Origin: Himantopus leucocephalus
Taxonomy: Eukaryota > Chordata > Aves > Charadriiformes > Recurvirostridae
NCBI GenBank assembly: GCA_003993805.1
Contig: RSEF01000019.1
Span: 11,678,353-11,742,352, forward strand
Reading direction: 5' to 3'
Length of the DNA stretch: 64,000 nucleotides
This document shows positions 42,001 through 52,642 of this stretch, one piece after another (within the stretch, counting starts at the first letter, position 1; each line of letters starts with the position of its first letter). The notes under the pieces are model-generated. The model did not search any database. It had not been told where the DNA came from and saw only the letters and a list, made by a program, of their open reading frames with translations. Both the position numbers and the translations under genes were made by a program.

Positions 42001-43117
42001 AAACATTAAGTGGTGCTGCCAGAATCAGAGCCCAGCAGGCCCCAGCATACTTTTTGTAGCCACTGGAAACCTCTTCGCTACACATACTTCCTTCTGCTAG
42101 TGGTATGACTGAAAGCTTTTTGTTTGTTCATTAAAATATCCCCTCTTCCTCTCATTCCCCTGAATCATCAGACTTCTGGTAAGGGAAAAAGGTGCAGACA
42201 CATAGGCATAATTGAAGAATAGATTTAATCTAATTGTTGACTTCCACCTTCAGCCACTTCTTGCCCAGTTAGATAACTTCAGAAAAGACACTGGAACTGG
42301 CAGTTTTACAAAATAAAGTTGAGCACTATGAAAACTTTTTTTTTTTTTAAATAGCAATGCCAAAAATGACAGCCAAAGCCTATTCAAAACCTGGGAGCTC
42401 TACAACTAAGAGCCATATGCAAAAACAGAATTCCAGACAAAACCCCAATATTTCCAAGGTTCATGCTGTCTGGAGAACACTGGAGTGTGGGAGAGACTGC
42501 GTCACTGTAAAGGTCAAGTGAAACGCAATTATTTAATATCCCCATGTGCTGCCCTCTGCTGAAACAGACGCTGAGCATGTTGGAGCATTGCATCCACTGC
42601 AGGCTGTAGAAAAACTCATGATCATCTGCACCTAATGCTGTCATCACACAGGAAAGAGGCACTCTCACACAAGAAGAAAATGTTTCATCTGGGACTATGC
42701 AAGGTTAAAAATAACCTAAGCTCTTATACTGGACTCAACAGCTCCAAGATGAAAGTGTAATTTCAGGCACAGCATTCAGATAACAGTCTGGTGAAGGAAG
42801 TGGATCAAATGCATTGGCTACACACGTCTGCAATAATGAAGGTTCATAGGTTTATAAAAAAGAAACAGCTGGAAGTTTCATTTGAAAAACTTATTTATCA
42901 AAGAGGTGTTGAACTCTCAGATTCTCACTGGAAGCCTTAATCCTCCATCTGATTTCACTCACATGAAAAGTCTGGTCAGGCAGAAGAGACTATTCAAATA
43001 CTGAAGCACATGTATTTCTTCACATGTAGAACACAGAACAGCATGAATGGGAAAGGGAGAAAAATATTTAAAAACCTAAGGGGGGAAATAACATATATAT
43101 TTATATATATAAACATA

Positions 43118-43168
43118 TTTATAAATAAGTATTTTATATAGTTATATTACAAAATACTTATTTATAAA
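43118..43168. repeat. AT-rich perfect inverted repeat, 18-bp arms, 15-nt loop
   Basis: The left arm TTTATAAATAAGTATTTT (43118-43135) and right arm AAAATACTTATTTATAAA (43151-43168) are exact reverse complements separated by 15 bases. It is flanked by AT/TA dinucleotide sequence from about 43092. It could extrude as a cruciform or be the remnant of a palindromic transposon. There is no promoter context. Confidence 0.85.
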
Positions 43169-44789
43169 ATATTATTTTTACAAACAAATAGTAACCTAGC
43201 ATTTTCTCCAAAACCAGGAACAGAGAAAAGGAAGTCAAAACAATATTCCAGCTATACATGTAAACTCTCAGTGCTCAGATTCCAAATCTAACATAGCGGT
43301 TTTCCCTTTATGCCTTTGAAAAATAGGCTTTGCAGTGTGACTTCAAGATCAACCCAACTAGGTTATTTTGGATCAAGGAGAAGATTGAAATCTAAAGTTC
43401 AGGGCTCCTTAGGGAGATCATCCTGCAGGCAACCTTCCCTACCTTACAAAGATACTGTTTTAGTAGATTTTCACAGCCCGTTTTTCAACAGTTTCTGACC
43501 TTAAAAAAATAAAACAAACAGGAAGAAAAAGGAGTAAAAAAAGACTGGAGAGGGAAGAACGCTGGGCAGGTGGACCCTCCTGGGTCAGCCAGTAGAGGGC
43601 AGTGGAATTTAAGAGGAAAGTTGTTAAAAACGAACTTCGTATAATGAAATATTTGAAGTAGTAAAAACATCAATTTAAATTGTTATTTTAACCTACATAT
43701 CCAGTCCTATGCTAAGAGATAAGCAAGGAAGAGAGCAGAGGAAAAAAAAGAAAGAAAGAAAATTGATTACTTCAGGATCTCTAAAGAATTGAGTTTCAGG
43801 GTATCAGGAAGATTTCCTACTTAATGCATTAAAAAAAATTATTAAATCTTTTAAATAATTTTCAATTAATTAAATACAGTACTTCAAAGCATCCTATAGA
43901 AACCATCACAGCTATTTCTCAGGGGTTTAAAAACCTAGGAGTAACTTTTAAAATTGAAATAGAAAAACATTTAAAAAAAAAAAAAACCAAGAAAGCTATT
44001 TTTAAGGCATACCTATCTTCACTTGTGCCAAGCTCAACAGCAAACTGGTTCCGATCCACAAGAACAAGAAAGTAAAACAGGCTAGGCAAAATGCAACACA
44101 AACAAAGCCCGTAGAAGGTTTTTAGTGTTCACAGCACCTTGCTTACCAAGGATAAAAAACATGAAAGCAACATTTCTCACCTCAGTACTGAACAGAACAA
44201 GCATCCAAAAGCCAAGGTATCTGTGTGATTTGACACGAGCTAAGTTTGCATTTTGTGACGGAAAGACAGATTTTAGTTACTCTCTAAGCCCTTTCGAGAT
44301 ATACAGGTCCTGCAATAAAATTCCCGCTTTACGCCAGAGGCAGCCAGGGTTTGCTCCAAAAGGCTACAGGAGACAGCCTGTGACTCCAGCACTTTCCCCT
44401 AACCAGTGGGAAACATGGAAGAGTGGAGATACCTTTCCTGAGCCCAGGCTAGGAGCTCATCCGCCGAGGTCCCACCAGGCTCTTCAGCTCTCACCTCAGA
44501 CGACGCTTGAGGGCTGTCGGGGTAAACCGCAGGCCGCCGCGGGCTCCAGCCGCCCCGCACCTCAGGCGGGCCGCGGCACTGAGCCACCCCTCCGCGGGGC
44601 AAAGGGCTCCGGCAGGAGCACCCGGGCTCGGCCCCCACCCCGGTAACCGCCGGCGTCCGCTGCCCTCACGCTCCGGTCTCGTCCCGGGGTGGCACGGGGA
44701 GAAGCTACGACCGCCCGCCCCGCCGCGGGGTGCGGGACCTGTTGCCCTCGGACACCGGCGCAGCCAGAAGTCAGTCACGGGGGAGGCGA

Positions 44790-44819
44790 GGGGGGGGGGG
44801 GGGGGGGGTCCCCCNGGGG
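44790..44819. repeat. Poly-G tract next to a single N
   Basis: A run of G (44790-44808) is followed by TCCCC, an N at 44815 and GGGG. The C-to-G switch around the N suggests two contig ends joined inside the CpG island, so a little sequence may be missing. Confidence 0.75.
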
Positions 44820-44999
44820 ACACCGCGCCGACGCCGCGACACCTCAGAGCTTCCCGCCCCCTCCCCGCACCTCAGCCAGGGCAGAGGGACGCGGTCCCGC
44901 ACTGCGGCACCTCAGCCCTCCCCCAGCCCGGGGCGGGGGCCGGCCTACCCCTGCCCCTGCCCCAGCCGGAACCGGAGCCCGAGCCCGAGCCGCGCTCAC

Positions 45000-45140
45000 C
45001 TGCTGCCGCCGCCGCTCCGGAGGATGCTCCAGCAGCCGGAGCCCTCACCTCACCTGCAACGGTCTTAACGGCCGCCAGGGGGGTGGCGCGCAGCACGCCG
45101 GGTAATGTAGTCCCCCTCCGTCCCACGGGACAGCCAATCC
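45000..45140 (-). other. SPECC1: Inferred non-coding first exon of SPECC1
   Basis: Two near-consensus minus-strand splice donors lie in the island: GCAGCAG|GTGAGC (exon end at 45000) and GTTGCAG|GTGAGG (exon end at 45054). Coding exon 1 of SPECC1 has its own acceptor before the ATG, so an upstream non-coding exon is required, and this is the nearest CpG island. The transcription start is not visible and the upper limit given is approximate. No minus-strand protein is proposed here. Confidence 0.5.
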
Positions 45141-45276
45141 CGTGATGCGCCGCGGAGCCTGCCGGGAGTTGTAGTTCTCCGTGAGGGCGCTGCCGCGAGG
45201 CACGCTGGGATACGTAGTCGCGACGCCGCGCGGCGTGGCCGGCGCCTCCCCTCAGCGGAACTACAGCTCCCGTGGG
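45093..45276. promoter_or_regulatory. Array of four ZNF143/THAP11-type elements (ACTACA..TCCC..GC)
   Basis: Four sequences fit the ACTACAnnTCCCnGC type of Staf/ZNF143 site. Three read on the minus strand: 45093-45111 (ACTACATTACCCGGCGTGC), 45157-45175 (ACTACAACTCCCGGCAGGC) and 45200-45218 (ACTACGTATCCCAGCGTGC). One reads on the plus strand at 45260-45276 (ACTACAGCTCCCGTGGG). They lie between the inferred SPECC1 first exon and the TIMM22 ATG. ZNF143 sites are common in bidirectional promoters and in nuclear genes for mitochondrial proteins. Binding is inferred from sequence only. Confidence 0.75.
45134..45138 (+). promoter_or_regulatory. CCAAT box
   Basis: CAGCCAATCC lies between the first and second ZNF143-like elements. 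CCAAT/NF-Y boxes are typical of TATA-less CpG-island promoters such as this one. Confidence 0.55.
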
Positions 45277-45374
45277 TCCCCGCGCGCCGCCGCGGCTGCC
45301 GGGAGCCGCGTTACCGGCGCCTCGAGTGGGCCCGGACGCGGCGTCCAGTCGGCGGCGGGTGTCCCAGGCCGGTC

Positions 45375-45603
45375 ATGGCGGCGGTGCCGCCGCCCTCCGC
45401 TCCGGGCGGCCCGGAGGCTCCTCCGCCGCCGCTGCAGTACAGCCTGCTGCTGCAGCACCTGGTGGGCGAGCAGCGGCGGCCCCGCGCCTGGGACCCCGCC
45501 GCCCTGGGCGGCATCCCCAGCCCGCCCAAGAGCGAGGAGCAGAAGATGGTGGAGCGGGCCATGGAGAGCTGCGCCTTCAAAGCGGCGCTGGCCTGCGTGG
45601 GAG
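45375..45603 (+). CDS. TIMM22: TIMM22 exon 1
   Basis: Starts at ATG (GTCATGGCGGCG context) and ends GGGAG|GTGCGG, phase 1. It encodes the Pro/Ala-rich N-terminus, the conserved PSPPKSEEQKM segment and the start of the first membrane helix (CAFKAALACVG). The ATG is the one that gives the family-typical N-terminal length. Confidence 0.96.
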
Positions 45604-48545
45604 GTGCGGCGGGGGCAGTTGAGGGAGCCGGGGGAGGCTGGAGGGACGGGGCAGCCAGCTGCGGGGGCGGTCAGGGAGCGTGGGGGGGTGTCCCCGTGGC
45701 GTCGGGAAAGGGGGGGGTGGAGAAGAGGCCGCAGCACAGGGACCCCCCGTGGACACCTCCTCCCGTGTCTGTCACAGGTCCCAGGGAGGAATCTCTGCCT
45801 GCCTTCCTTGCAAAGGAAGAGGTGCTCACAGGCTTTCCTCAGCACAGCACAGGCTGCCAGCAAGGAGGGTGTCACCAACAGTGTCTGGAGTATGAAGAGA
45901 CAGGGCATGGGTGCTCCTGCGCTGCCCCGTTCGTGCTGCAGCATTGACACATAGCGGGAACGGAGGTGCTGTGGTGCCTGTGGGGAATGTGCTGCTTGAA
46001 TCCAGCCAAGGTGTGTTTTATACTCTTGGTCTTTTACAGGATTCGTTCTGGGAGGCGCATTCGGTGTCTTCACTGCTGGCATCGACACCAACGTTGGGTT
46101 TGATCCCAAGGATCCGTATCGCACGCCAACCGCAAAAGAGGTCCTCAAAGATATGGGGCAGCGAGGCATATCCTACGCAAAGAACTTCGCCATTGTGGGC
46201 GCCATGTTCTCCTGCACCGAATGTGTGGTAGAATCTGTGAGTAATAACTTCTTAAGAATTAAGAAATGTTTTCTTGTACACTTAATAATCTCTTTTACTA
46301 GATCCAAGTAAGTAAGTGTATCCCGTTTGTAACAGGGCAAGGGAGTAAGCTAGTTTTTTCTGTTTCTTGGCCATCAAAGCTTTTCAGCTTTGAGACCTGT
46401 CTTCAGAGCTGCTGTTCTCTGACAGAGTGAGCAGAAGAGTGTGCAATAGCAAAGTCCTTTTCAGTTAAAGTCCTGAATGTATTGGCGAGTATAGGCATTA
46501 CTTTTAAAAACCCCAGCTACCAGTACTTGTTACTTTAAAACATCAAACTGTGAGTTACAATGTCGTAATTTGAGCCTCTAAAGATTCCACATGCAGAAAG
46601 GGATCCTTACATGAAAGTTCTTGAGTAACAGGCCTGTTATCATCTTGGCCCTACAGCAAGAAATGACCTTGTGCAGCTCAGTGATAAATCTATTGTCCAT
46701 TTTCTTAAATAGGAAAATCAGCCTGTTACGAATTTTGGTATTGCCTTTTAATTGAGAGACACAATAATTTCTGAAGTCATCTAGAAGAAAAGTGTATCTG
46801 CTTGCACAATGGAGCAAAACAAAGAGATCTCTGCCCTGGTGAAAAACTAGTGTGCTCTGGCTATGGAAATAGTACATCTTTGTCAGCAGAGTGCCGTGAC
46901 TCTCACCTGCGCTGAGAACCAGGCTGCATGGCCAAGCGCAGTGTTGCACCCATGTGGTTATAGTGCCTTTGAAATCTCTGAGCTGGTGGTAGTGCACAGT
47001 GCTGTGTTCTGGGGGCTGTATCAGCTCACCTGAGAATCTTTTCTGCATTGCACCATATGGATTTGTCTTACCTCTCCCGGTGACCCGTTCCATCCCCTTC
47101 TCCTGGCCCTGCAAGTCTTATATTTGAGAGTGCAGGGGACCATCTGCTGAGAATAGAGGGAAAAACATCCTCAGCTGAGGAGGGACTGGAAGGTCATTTA
47201 ATCTTTCTTGGTGTTAGTACAGACACTGAGTATTTATTCCGTATTTACTTGTTGACTCTGATTTTTAACTCCACAGTATCGTGGAAAGTCAGACTGGAAG
47301 AATAGTGTTATTAGCGGCTGCATCACAGGAGGAGCAATCGGCTTCAGAGGTTGGTAGCGCCTGCTATGAACGATTTGTGTGACAAGACTCTAATTTGGTT
47401 ATGCAGCATGCAGTGTTTTTAACGGAAGTCACGCTACAAATCTCTTTGCATGGGGTTATGGTGATGTCAACATGAGAGTGTACTCCAGACTGCCAAAACT
47501 GCTATCTCTATCCCTTTCCTGTCAGCTTGGAAGATAATGTGTGGGTAGGCAAGGCTCGGTTGTACGGGACAGTGAGATTGGAGGAAAATCAACAGAAATT
47601 ACTTCAAAGAAAAATCAGGAAATGGTTTTAGCTGTCCACACTCCTTTGTGGTGTCATGAGGAAGGAGACAAAAATACACACTGAGCAACTCTCTGAAGCT
47701 ACAGCTCTTGTGTTAACAGAGCTCTGCTTACATATACTATTTCACTAACAGTAACTCTGTTAATTTGTACAGTGTGTAAAACGCTTTCCTCCTTTCTCAT
47801 GTATCAATTCAAACAGACAATTCTATTTAGCTGTAAAAGAGCAGGAGCACGGGGATTTTAGTCCAGCAGGCACTAGTGGGGACTTTGGGAAGCCTTGCAT
47901 GCTAACAACATCTGGAGAAAAGCCCCAGGTAGGAAGAGAGCTGCTCTGCTTATCAGAAATATCAAACTTCTCTCACCTTTCCCTAAGAAAAAAAAAACAC
48001 CTGTCCACAGAGCATAGAAGAAAAGAAAGTGCTCTTGAAAGTGCTTCTAATTGAGCTTGTTAAGTTGTGTCTATCCTGGACCTAATCCTCTTAGAGCTTT
48101 CGAAGCTGCAGCTGCTCTTCCTATCCATCCCTAGTCCAACAGCAAAGCCACTTTGCAGTGCTCAGATCAGAGTGCACTGAAATCAGCAATAGCCACTGGC
48201 ATTTTCTCTTCCAGCCCTTGGGGGGAGTCTTAGCAACACAGCACCCAGCCAGCGTGCCACGCTAGTCCAGCCGGGGCAGTTTAAGTCCCACGTGTGCCAG
48301 GTTCCCCTCCTCAGCTTGGGCAGTGGTAGTGCCAGCGTTCCCTGGTAGAGGACCGCCAAGTTCTTGCAGGTGTAAGCTCCTCAAACCAGCACAGCATAAG
48401 CTAGTTACTGGGAAGTAAAATAACTTTCCTATTTTGTCTCATTCTTTCCCACCCTTTTTGCATTGCAGCTGGTTTGAAGGCAGGGGTTATCGGCTGTGGT
48501 GGATTTGCTGCTTTCTCCGCCGCAATTGATTACTATCTGCGGTAA
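45375..48545 (+). CDS. TIMM22: TIMM22, complete coding span (4 exons, 191 aa)
   Basis: This gene encodes Tim22, the channel-forming core of the carrier translocase that inserts multi-spanning carrier proteins into the mitochondrial inner membrane. The exons are 45375-45603, 46040-46236, 47277-47349 and 48469-48545, all with GT-AG borders, and sum to 576 nt (191 codons plus stop). The human protein is 194 aa and nearly identical after a variable Pro/Ala-rich N-terminus. Landmarks: LQYSLLLQHLVGEQ (20-33), LGGIPSPPKSEEQKM (44-58), CAFKAALACVGGFVLGGAFG starting at Cys66, DTNVGFDPKDPYRTPTAKEV (92-111), CTEC (135-138) and a final IDYYLR. Cys66 and Cys138 correspond to the disulfide pair of human Tim22 (Cys69/Cys141). 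The Tim17/22/23 four-helix fold is intact. Introns of 0.44, 1.04 and 1.12 kb contain nothing recognisable. Expression is presumably driven by the CpG island with ZNF143-like elements. Confidence 0.97.
46040..46236 (+). CDS. TIMM22: TIMM22 exon 2
   Basis: Acceptor CTTTTACAG|GATTCG and donor GAATCT|GTGAGT. It encodes FVLGGAFGVFTAGIDTNVGF, the intermembrane-space-facing loop DPKDPYRTPTAKEVLKDMGQ, and the second helix with the CTEC motif. Confidence 0.97.
47277..47349 (+). CDS. TIMM22: TIMM22 exon 3
   Basis: Acceptor TCCACAG|TATCGT and donor AGAG|GTTGGT. It encodes YRGKSDWKNSVISGCITGGA and IGFR, the glycine-rich third helix of the Tim17/22/23 family. Confidence 0.96.
48469..48545 (+). CDS. TIMM22: TIMM22 exon 4 and stop
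   Basis: Acceptor CATTGCAG|CTGGTT. It encodes the fourth helix GLKAGVIGCGGFAAFSAAID and YYLR, then TAA at 48543-48545. Confidence 0.96.
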
Positions 48546-49412
48546 CAGCGGGATCCCTTGGGAGCAAGTTTCCCTTTTGTTCCAGTGCTGCTGCTGAGAG
48601 CCTGCATCACGGCAGAAGAACCATCAGGCTTACCTTTCCGCTGCCTTTGGAGTCCTGATCAGTGCACGCTGGATGGTGTTGGCTGCTTTTCCTGAATGAC
48701 TAACAATAATCTGGCTCTGAGCCCTGGCGTGCTGCTTTGGGCAGACTTGCGGGAGTATGCAAGGATGGAGCCAGGCGCAGTGAGCAGTATCTCCAGGACG
48801 GATCAGCTGACTGTCAGTTTCCAGGAAACAAGCCCGGACTTTGAGCTTTTTGGATCCTTTGGGTCTGATTTTAATTAAGTCTGTTGCTAACATCAAAAGA
48901 GGCAGGAGGACAATCTTGAAAAAAGAAATGCACTGATTTAGGTTACCGTGTATTTGAATGTGCTGCAAGTGTTTTAACAGTTATCAGTTTGCAGCTTGCT
49001 ACTCTGTTGGGGAGAGGTAAGATCCTGTGGAGAAATAGTTTGTTCCAGGCTTTTCTTAAAATATCAGCTGAAGACAAACCACCATCTGTACAACTTGTCT
49101 TATTTCAAGTACAGAGATGAGAGCCAGATTTCTTTACCATGTCTTAAAGGGAAAAGCAAAAAGGAATCCTTAGCCTTAAAACCGTGTGGTTACTGGCAGA
49201 TGAACAAAACAGTTTAAGGGGAAAAAAAAGAGGTTGTTGCAGAAGTATAATTTTCTGTAGCCACTTGGCTAGCCTGGTTTAACCTCGCCGTGGGAGTACA
49301 AGTAATCTTGCTACTGCTTTAACTGCCTCGGGCTCACACCATTAGTTCCAGCAGTTTGATGGTGAGACTAGAAAGCAGAGTTGTGAGAATAAACCACTGT
49401 TAGACAGATAAC
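48546..49412 (+). other. TIMM22: TIMM22 3' UTR (inferred extent)
   Basis: Sequence from the stop codon to just past the first clear AATAAA on the plus strand. The end is inferred from the poly(A) signal only. Confidence 0.6.
49388..49393 (+). terminator. TIMM22: TIMM22 polyadenylation signal AATAAA
   Basis: GAGAATAAACCACTG is the first canonical hexamer I see downstream of the TIMM22 stop, about 0.85 kb away. Confidence 0.6.
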
Positions 49413-50295
49413 CGGGCATTCACTTAGCACACAGTCTGTTTCCTGTCACGTCCCTGTACCACCTCGAGTATGCCAGTGTTACACTGGGGAAAGTGAAGTG
49501 TTATTTCTGCAGAACGTTGGTACTGAACTCAAAACATTTGTTCATTAGCTCAAGTAGCTGCTCCCTTTTTGATTTGCGTTCATGTTTGCCCTCATTGCTC
49601 TTCTAACCAAGCTCTGTTCTCAGATCTCAGGGGGTAACTTTTATACTCAGAATAGTTTAGGCTGATTTTTAAATTTGATTGAGCCACTCTGCAAGGGCCA
49701 ACACACACCCCTATCTTTTAGAGGCAGCGGGATTTAAGATTCAGTGCACACCCCTAAAGGGGGTTCTCCCGCCCCCATCCCCTCCTTTGCATCCACGGTT
49801 TGACATCCCGGAATGGTGACAGCACTTGCTTACCTGGAAGTGCAATAGTAGCAGGGTGGTTTGGCTGATACGGTGGTCAGTTTGGAGGCACGTTGTCTCC
49901 CATTCCCACATGGAAAAAAGCGGGGAGACAGGACCGTGTGATCTATCAGATGAGGTTTCCAGATCGCCTGATGTCCCTTGCTGTGCCTGTTCAGTATCCT
50001 CAGGCCAGAAGCTGTGCAAGTCAGCTGAATTTTCAGCTTGAGTAATTCTGGGCTGATTAAACAGGCTGGCTCCAGACAGTCCAGGTTTTTTCCTCCAGAA
50101 TGTACTAAAATGCAAGGATGTAGCCCAAACCATAAGATGTCTCTTAAAAAATTGTCTGGCACAATACCTTTGCTTATACCGCTGGCTTGAAGTGCAACTA
50201 GCAAGATTTCCACGACAGAAAGAGAAGCAGCTGTGATGCCAAGGTGATCAGTTAGTGCAAGCAGCAACACCATAGGGCTCCTTTTGTGCAAATGT
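49413..50295. other. Short intergenic gap between convergent TIMM22 and ABR
   Basis: About 0.9 kb between the two inferred 3' ends. The minus-strand ORFs of 130-153 codons here (49741-50133 and 49830-50291) match nothing I know and have no splice or promoter context. No other element was seen. Confidence 0.5.
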
Positions 50296-52642
50296 TGGGG
50301 CTTTGCATTTTTATTAACATTTTTTTTTTCTCCTCACATGGTTTACAGCCATTTAAAGTTTATAATCTACAGAAATTGAAACAGAACACAACCAAAAATA
50401 TATCCTTAACAACTTTTGAAAGTCAAATATTAATTAACAGTTCTAGTCTACCTGTAGCTGCAAGAGTCCACCCACCCCCCTCTCTTTTCCTTCCTGTGGG
50501 GACAAGCAAAAGCCACTCGCGGGGATGGCTGCAGCCTGTTGTGCTGGGGCTGTGTGGACCAGGCCTCCAGCCACTGTCGCGCCGGGGGCGGGGGGGGGGA
50601 TTTGGCTGTACAGAGTCTCCATCTGGAATGACAGTATCGTGGACGGAGACTTGGACACACGTAACAAATCAGACACACGCACAGGGATCCGTTGTGCAGT
50701 CAGATCTAAAACTCGGCCTCCTTTACTGGGTCCAGGGCCAAGACAGACGCCTGGTTATTTTCTGCAATGCTGTTTCCCTTCTGTTCAGCTGGTAGTCAAG
50801 AGGAGCAGGGTCTGGAGTGTGAGCCCTTTGGAGGGGGACAGAAAGACCTCCCCTCCTTTAGTTGCTTTGCTGGTGCAGGGCTGGCAGGTGCTGCCTTCCC
50901 CCTGGGGAGGTGGGCTTAGGACATACCTGGTGCACTGGTGGCAGGCGGCCGGGCTCTACCTGGAACAGTCTCTTAGTCGGGAGGGTAAAGGCAATGCCGC
51001 TCTTCCCGGGGGATACGCTTGGTCGCTTCTCATCCGTCTCCATTTGGCACAGGAGAGCACAGGGCCAACGCAAACGGGGAGGGCGCTTTTCCCATGAGAA
51101 CACGGACTCGGCTCACAGAGCGAAAGGTTTTGTGTCCCAGCAGGTACCAGCACCTACCTGTGAGTGTGGGAGGGTGGGGGGCATACCAGGAGCCAGGCAC
51201 TGGGGCAGACACAGCGCAGCCTGGCAGCGCGTGCAGGCGTGTGTCCGTCCTGCCTTGGGACGTGGCGTGACAACTCCAGCCATCAGCCTGGGGGTCAAGA
51301 ACTGGTGTCACTAACTAAAAACGGACCTGAGCTGGCCGGGCACGGCTAACCCAGCAGCCACTGCTTTGTGAGAAAGAGCAACCGAAGCACTTCTGCCTCC
51401 GGTAGTGAGGGCCATGAAGGCTTTCCTCCTCCCGTCCCTCTGCGCTGGTTTCCAGGCTGAGTGACCATCCAGGTGCCGCACAGGGCGCTCGCCTCCGGCA
51501 GCCTGGCTGGCCCCGAGGCAGGACCATGTGCTGCCATTTGCCCGGTTCCTGGAAACAAAAACCTCCCCGTTCTCATGGCCGTGGTCGGAACGCTGGTGCC
51601 CCGGCAGGCTCCGGCACAGGGCGCAGCCAGCGTCGGCAACCCTTGCGGCAGTGCTGTGCTGGCAGGGGCGTGCGCACCTCGCTACGGCAGATGATACACG
51701 GGCGTACGGAAATAGCAGACCCTGTTCCCTGACCCGCCAGGGCCGCTTGGGGAAATTGTGGGATCCGCATGCCCTGATGGGACTCTGTCAGTGCCAGAGC
51801 AGTGGGGTCAGCCCGTGGCGGAGGAGGCAGACGTGCCCGGCTGGCCGTCCCTCAAGCTGCCGTGCATCGAAACCAGCACAGCGCCTCTCGCTCCAGCCTT
51901 GTGTGATGGGTTACCCCAAAACGCTACTCGGAGGCGAGGTACAGCGAGGGAAGTAACCGCCATGCTACAACGCACACAGGCAAAGCGCAGGATAAGGGCT
52001 GTAGAGGGGACTGGCCTGAAAGCACCCAGAAGAGACACGGCAAGGAGGAAGCAGCACCCCGCTCCTCCGCTCTCCTGGTTGCAGGTTTGCTCGGGCCAGA
52101 GCAGGATCCAGGCACGGGGTCCAATGTTTGCGCAGGCAGCAAGCCAAAGCAGAGCTGGTCGTCACCGTCTCCGGGGAGGGAAGCCCGTGAGCTCCCAAGC
52201 CTCTGAAGCGAGCCGGTGCTGCACATGCAGGCGTGGGGCAGGGGAGCTGGGCAGCGAAACAGGCACTCGTGGGACGCTGCAGGCTTCGAGCTGGGCGAGA
52301 CGAGGGGTGCCTGGTCGGAGCGAGCGGGCAGAAAGGAGTCCAGGAGAAAACTAGCCAAGGGGGAAGCCTGTGTCCACAGCCCTTGTCAGTCACTACCTCT
52401 TCCATTGAACAAATATACATAAAAACAATTCTTGAACACAAGAAGGGACATAAGACACGACTACTTTACAGAGAGGCACGGCGCCTGGGGTGGGACCGGG
52501 CCACTGGGACGCAATTGTACAGGAGCTGCAGGCGGCACCGTCCTGGGTCCGGGCCGGTCTCCCTTGCGGGGGGCTGCGATCCAGTCTGTGTCCCCCAGCA
52601 GGGAGCTGGGAGTGTTTGCAGCTGGTGCCTTCTCCCTGCAGG
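50296..52642 (-). other. ABR: ABR 3' UTR (inferred extent)
   Basis: Sequence following the ABR stop codon in the minus-strand direction, up to the candidate poly(A) signal at 50310-50315, so about 2.3 kb. It is GC-rich for most of its length and turns AT-rich at its distal end. The many overlapping ORFs on both strands in 50.4-52.4 kb are by-products of composition. Confidence 0.5.
50310..50315 (-). terminator. ABR: Candidate ABR polyadenylation signal (AATAAA on minus strand)
   Basis: The plus strand reads TTTATT, so the minus strand reads GTTAATAAAAATGC. It is the first canonical hexamer I found downstream of the ABR stop by eye. Confidence 0.45.

Larger units (their letters stand above)
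22835..44400 (-). other. SPECC1: SPECC1 first (5' UTR) intron, about 22 kb
   Basis: AT-rich intronic DNA between the inferred promoter exon near 45.0 kb and coding exon 1. I saw no exon of a known family, no RNA gene and no intact transposon. It contains the C-homopolymer with an N at 23783-23812, an (AAT)n-like microsatellite near 36053-36078, an AT-rich inverted repeat at 43118-43168 and short A-rich tracts. Extra non-coding 5' exons of SPECC1 could be hidden here. Confidence 0.55.
44420..45640. promoter_or_regulatory. CpG island spanning the SPECC1/TIMM22 divergent promoter
   Basis: The composition changes abruptly from AT-rich intron to dense GC and CpG sequence around 44.4 kb. This stays through TIMM22 exon 1. 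It holds two minus-strand splice donors, a CCAAT box, four ZNF143-like elements and the TIMM22 start codon. This is the usual appearance of a housekeeping bidirectional promoter. Overlapping ORFs in several frames on both strands here are GC-driven and not genes. Confidence 0.85.

Noticed and set aside
1..44400. CR1-type LINE copies, expected in birds
   Set aside because: I looked for the typical 3' end and its ATTCTATG repeat and found no convincing copy by eye; diverged fragments cannot be excluded.
44507..45145. 212-codon plus-strand ORF and overlapping ORFs in the CpG island
   Set aside because: They overlap each other in several frames, run across an N-containing poly-G tract, are Pro/Arg/Ala-rich and lie in the promoter between two real genes; this is GC-driven stop depletion.
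45261..46169. 302-codon minus-strand ORF
   Set aside because: It is antisense to TIMM22 exons 1 and 2 and shows no family features; the sense strand clearly encodes Tim22.
46578..47114. 178-codon minus-strand ORF in TIMM22 intron 2
   Set aside because: It has no domain, no splice or promoter context and lies opposite to an intron; a chance ORF or a very old repeat fragment is more likely.
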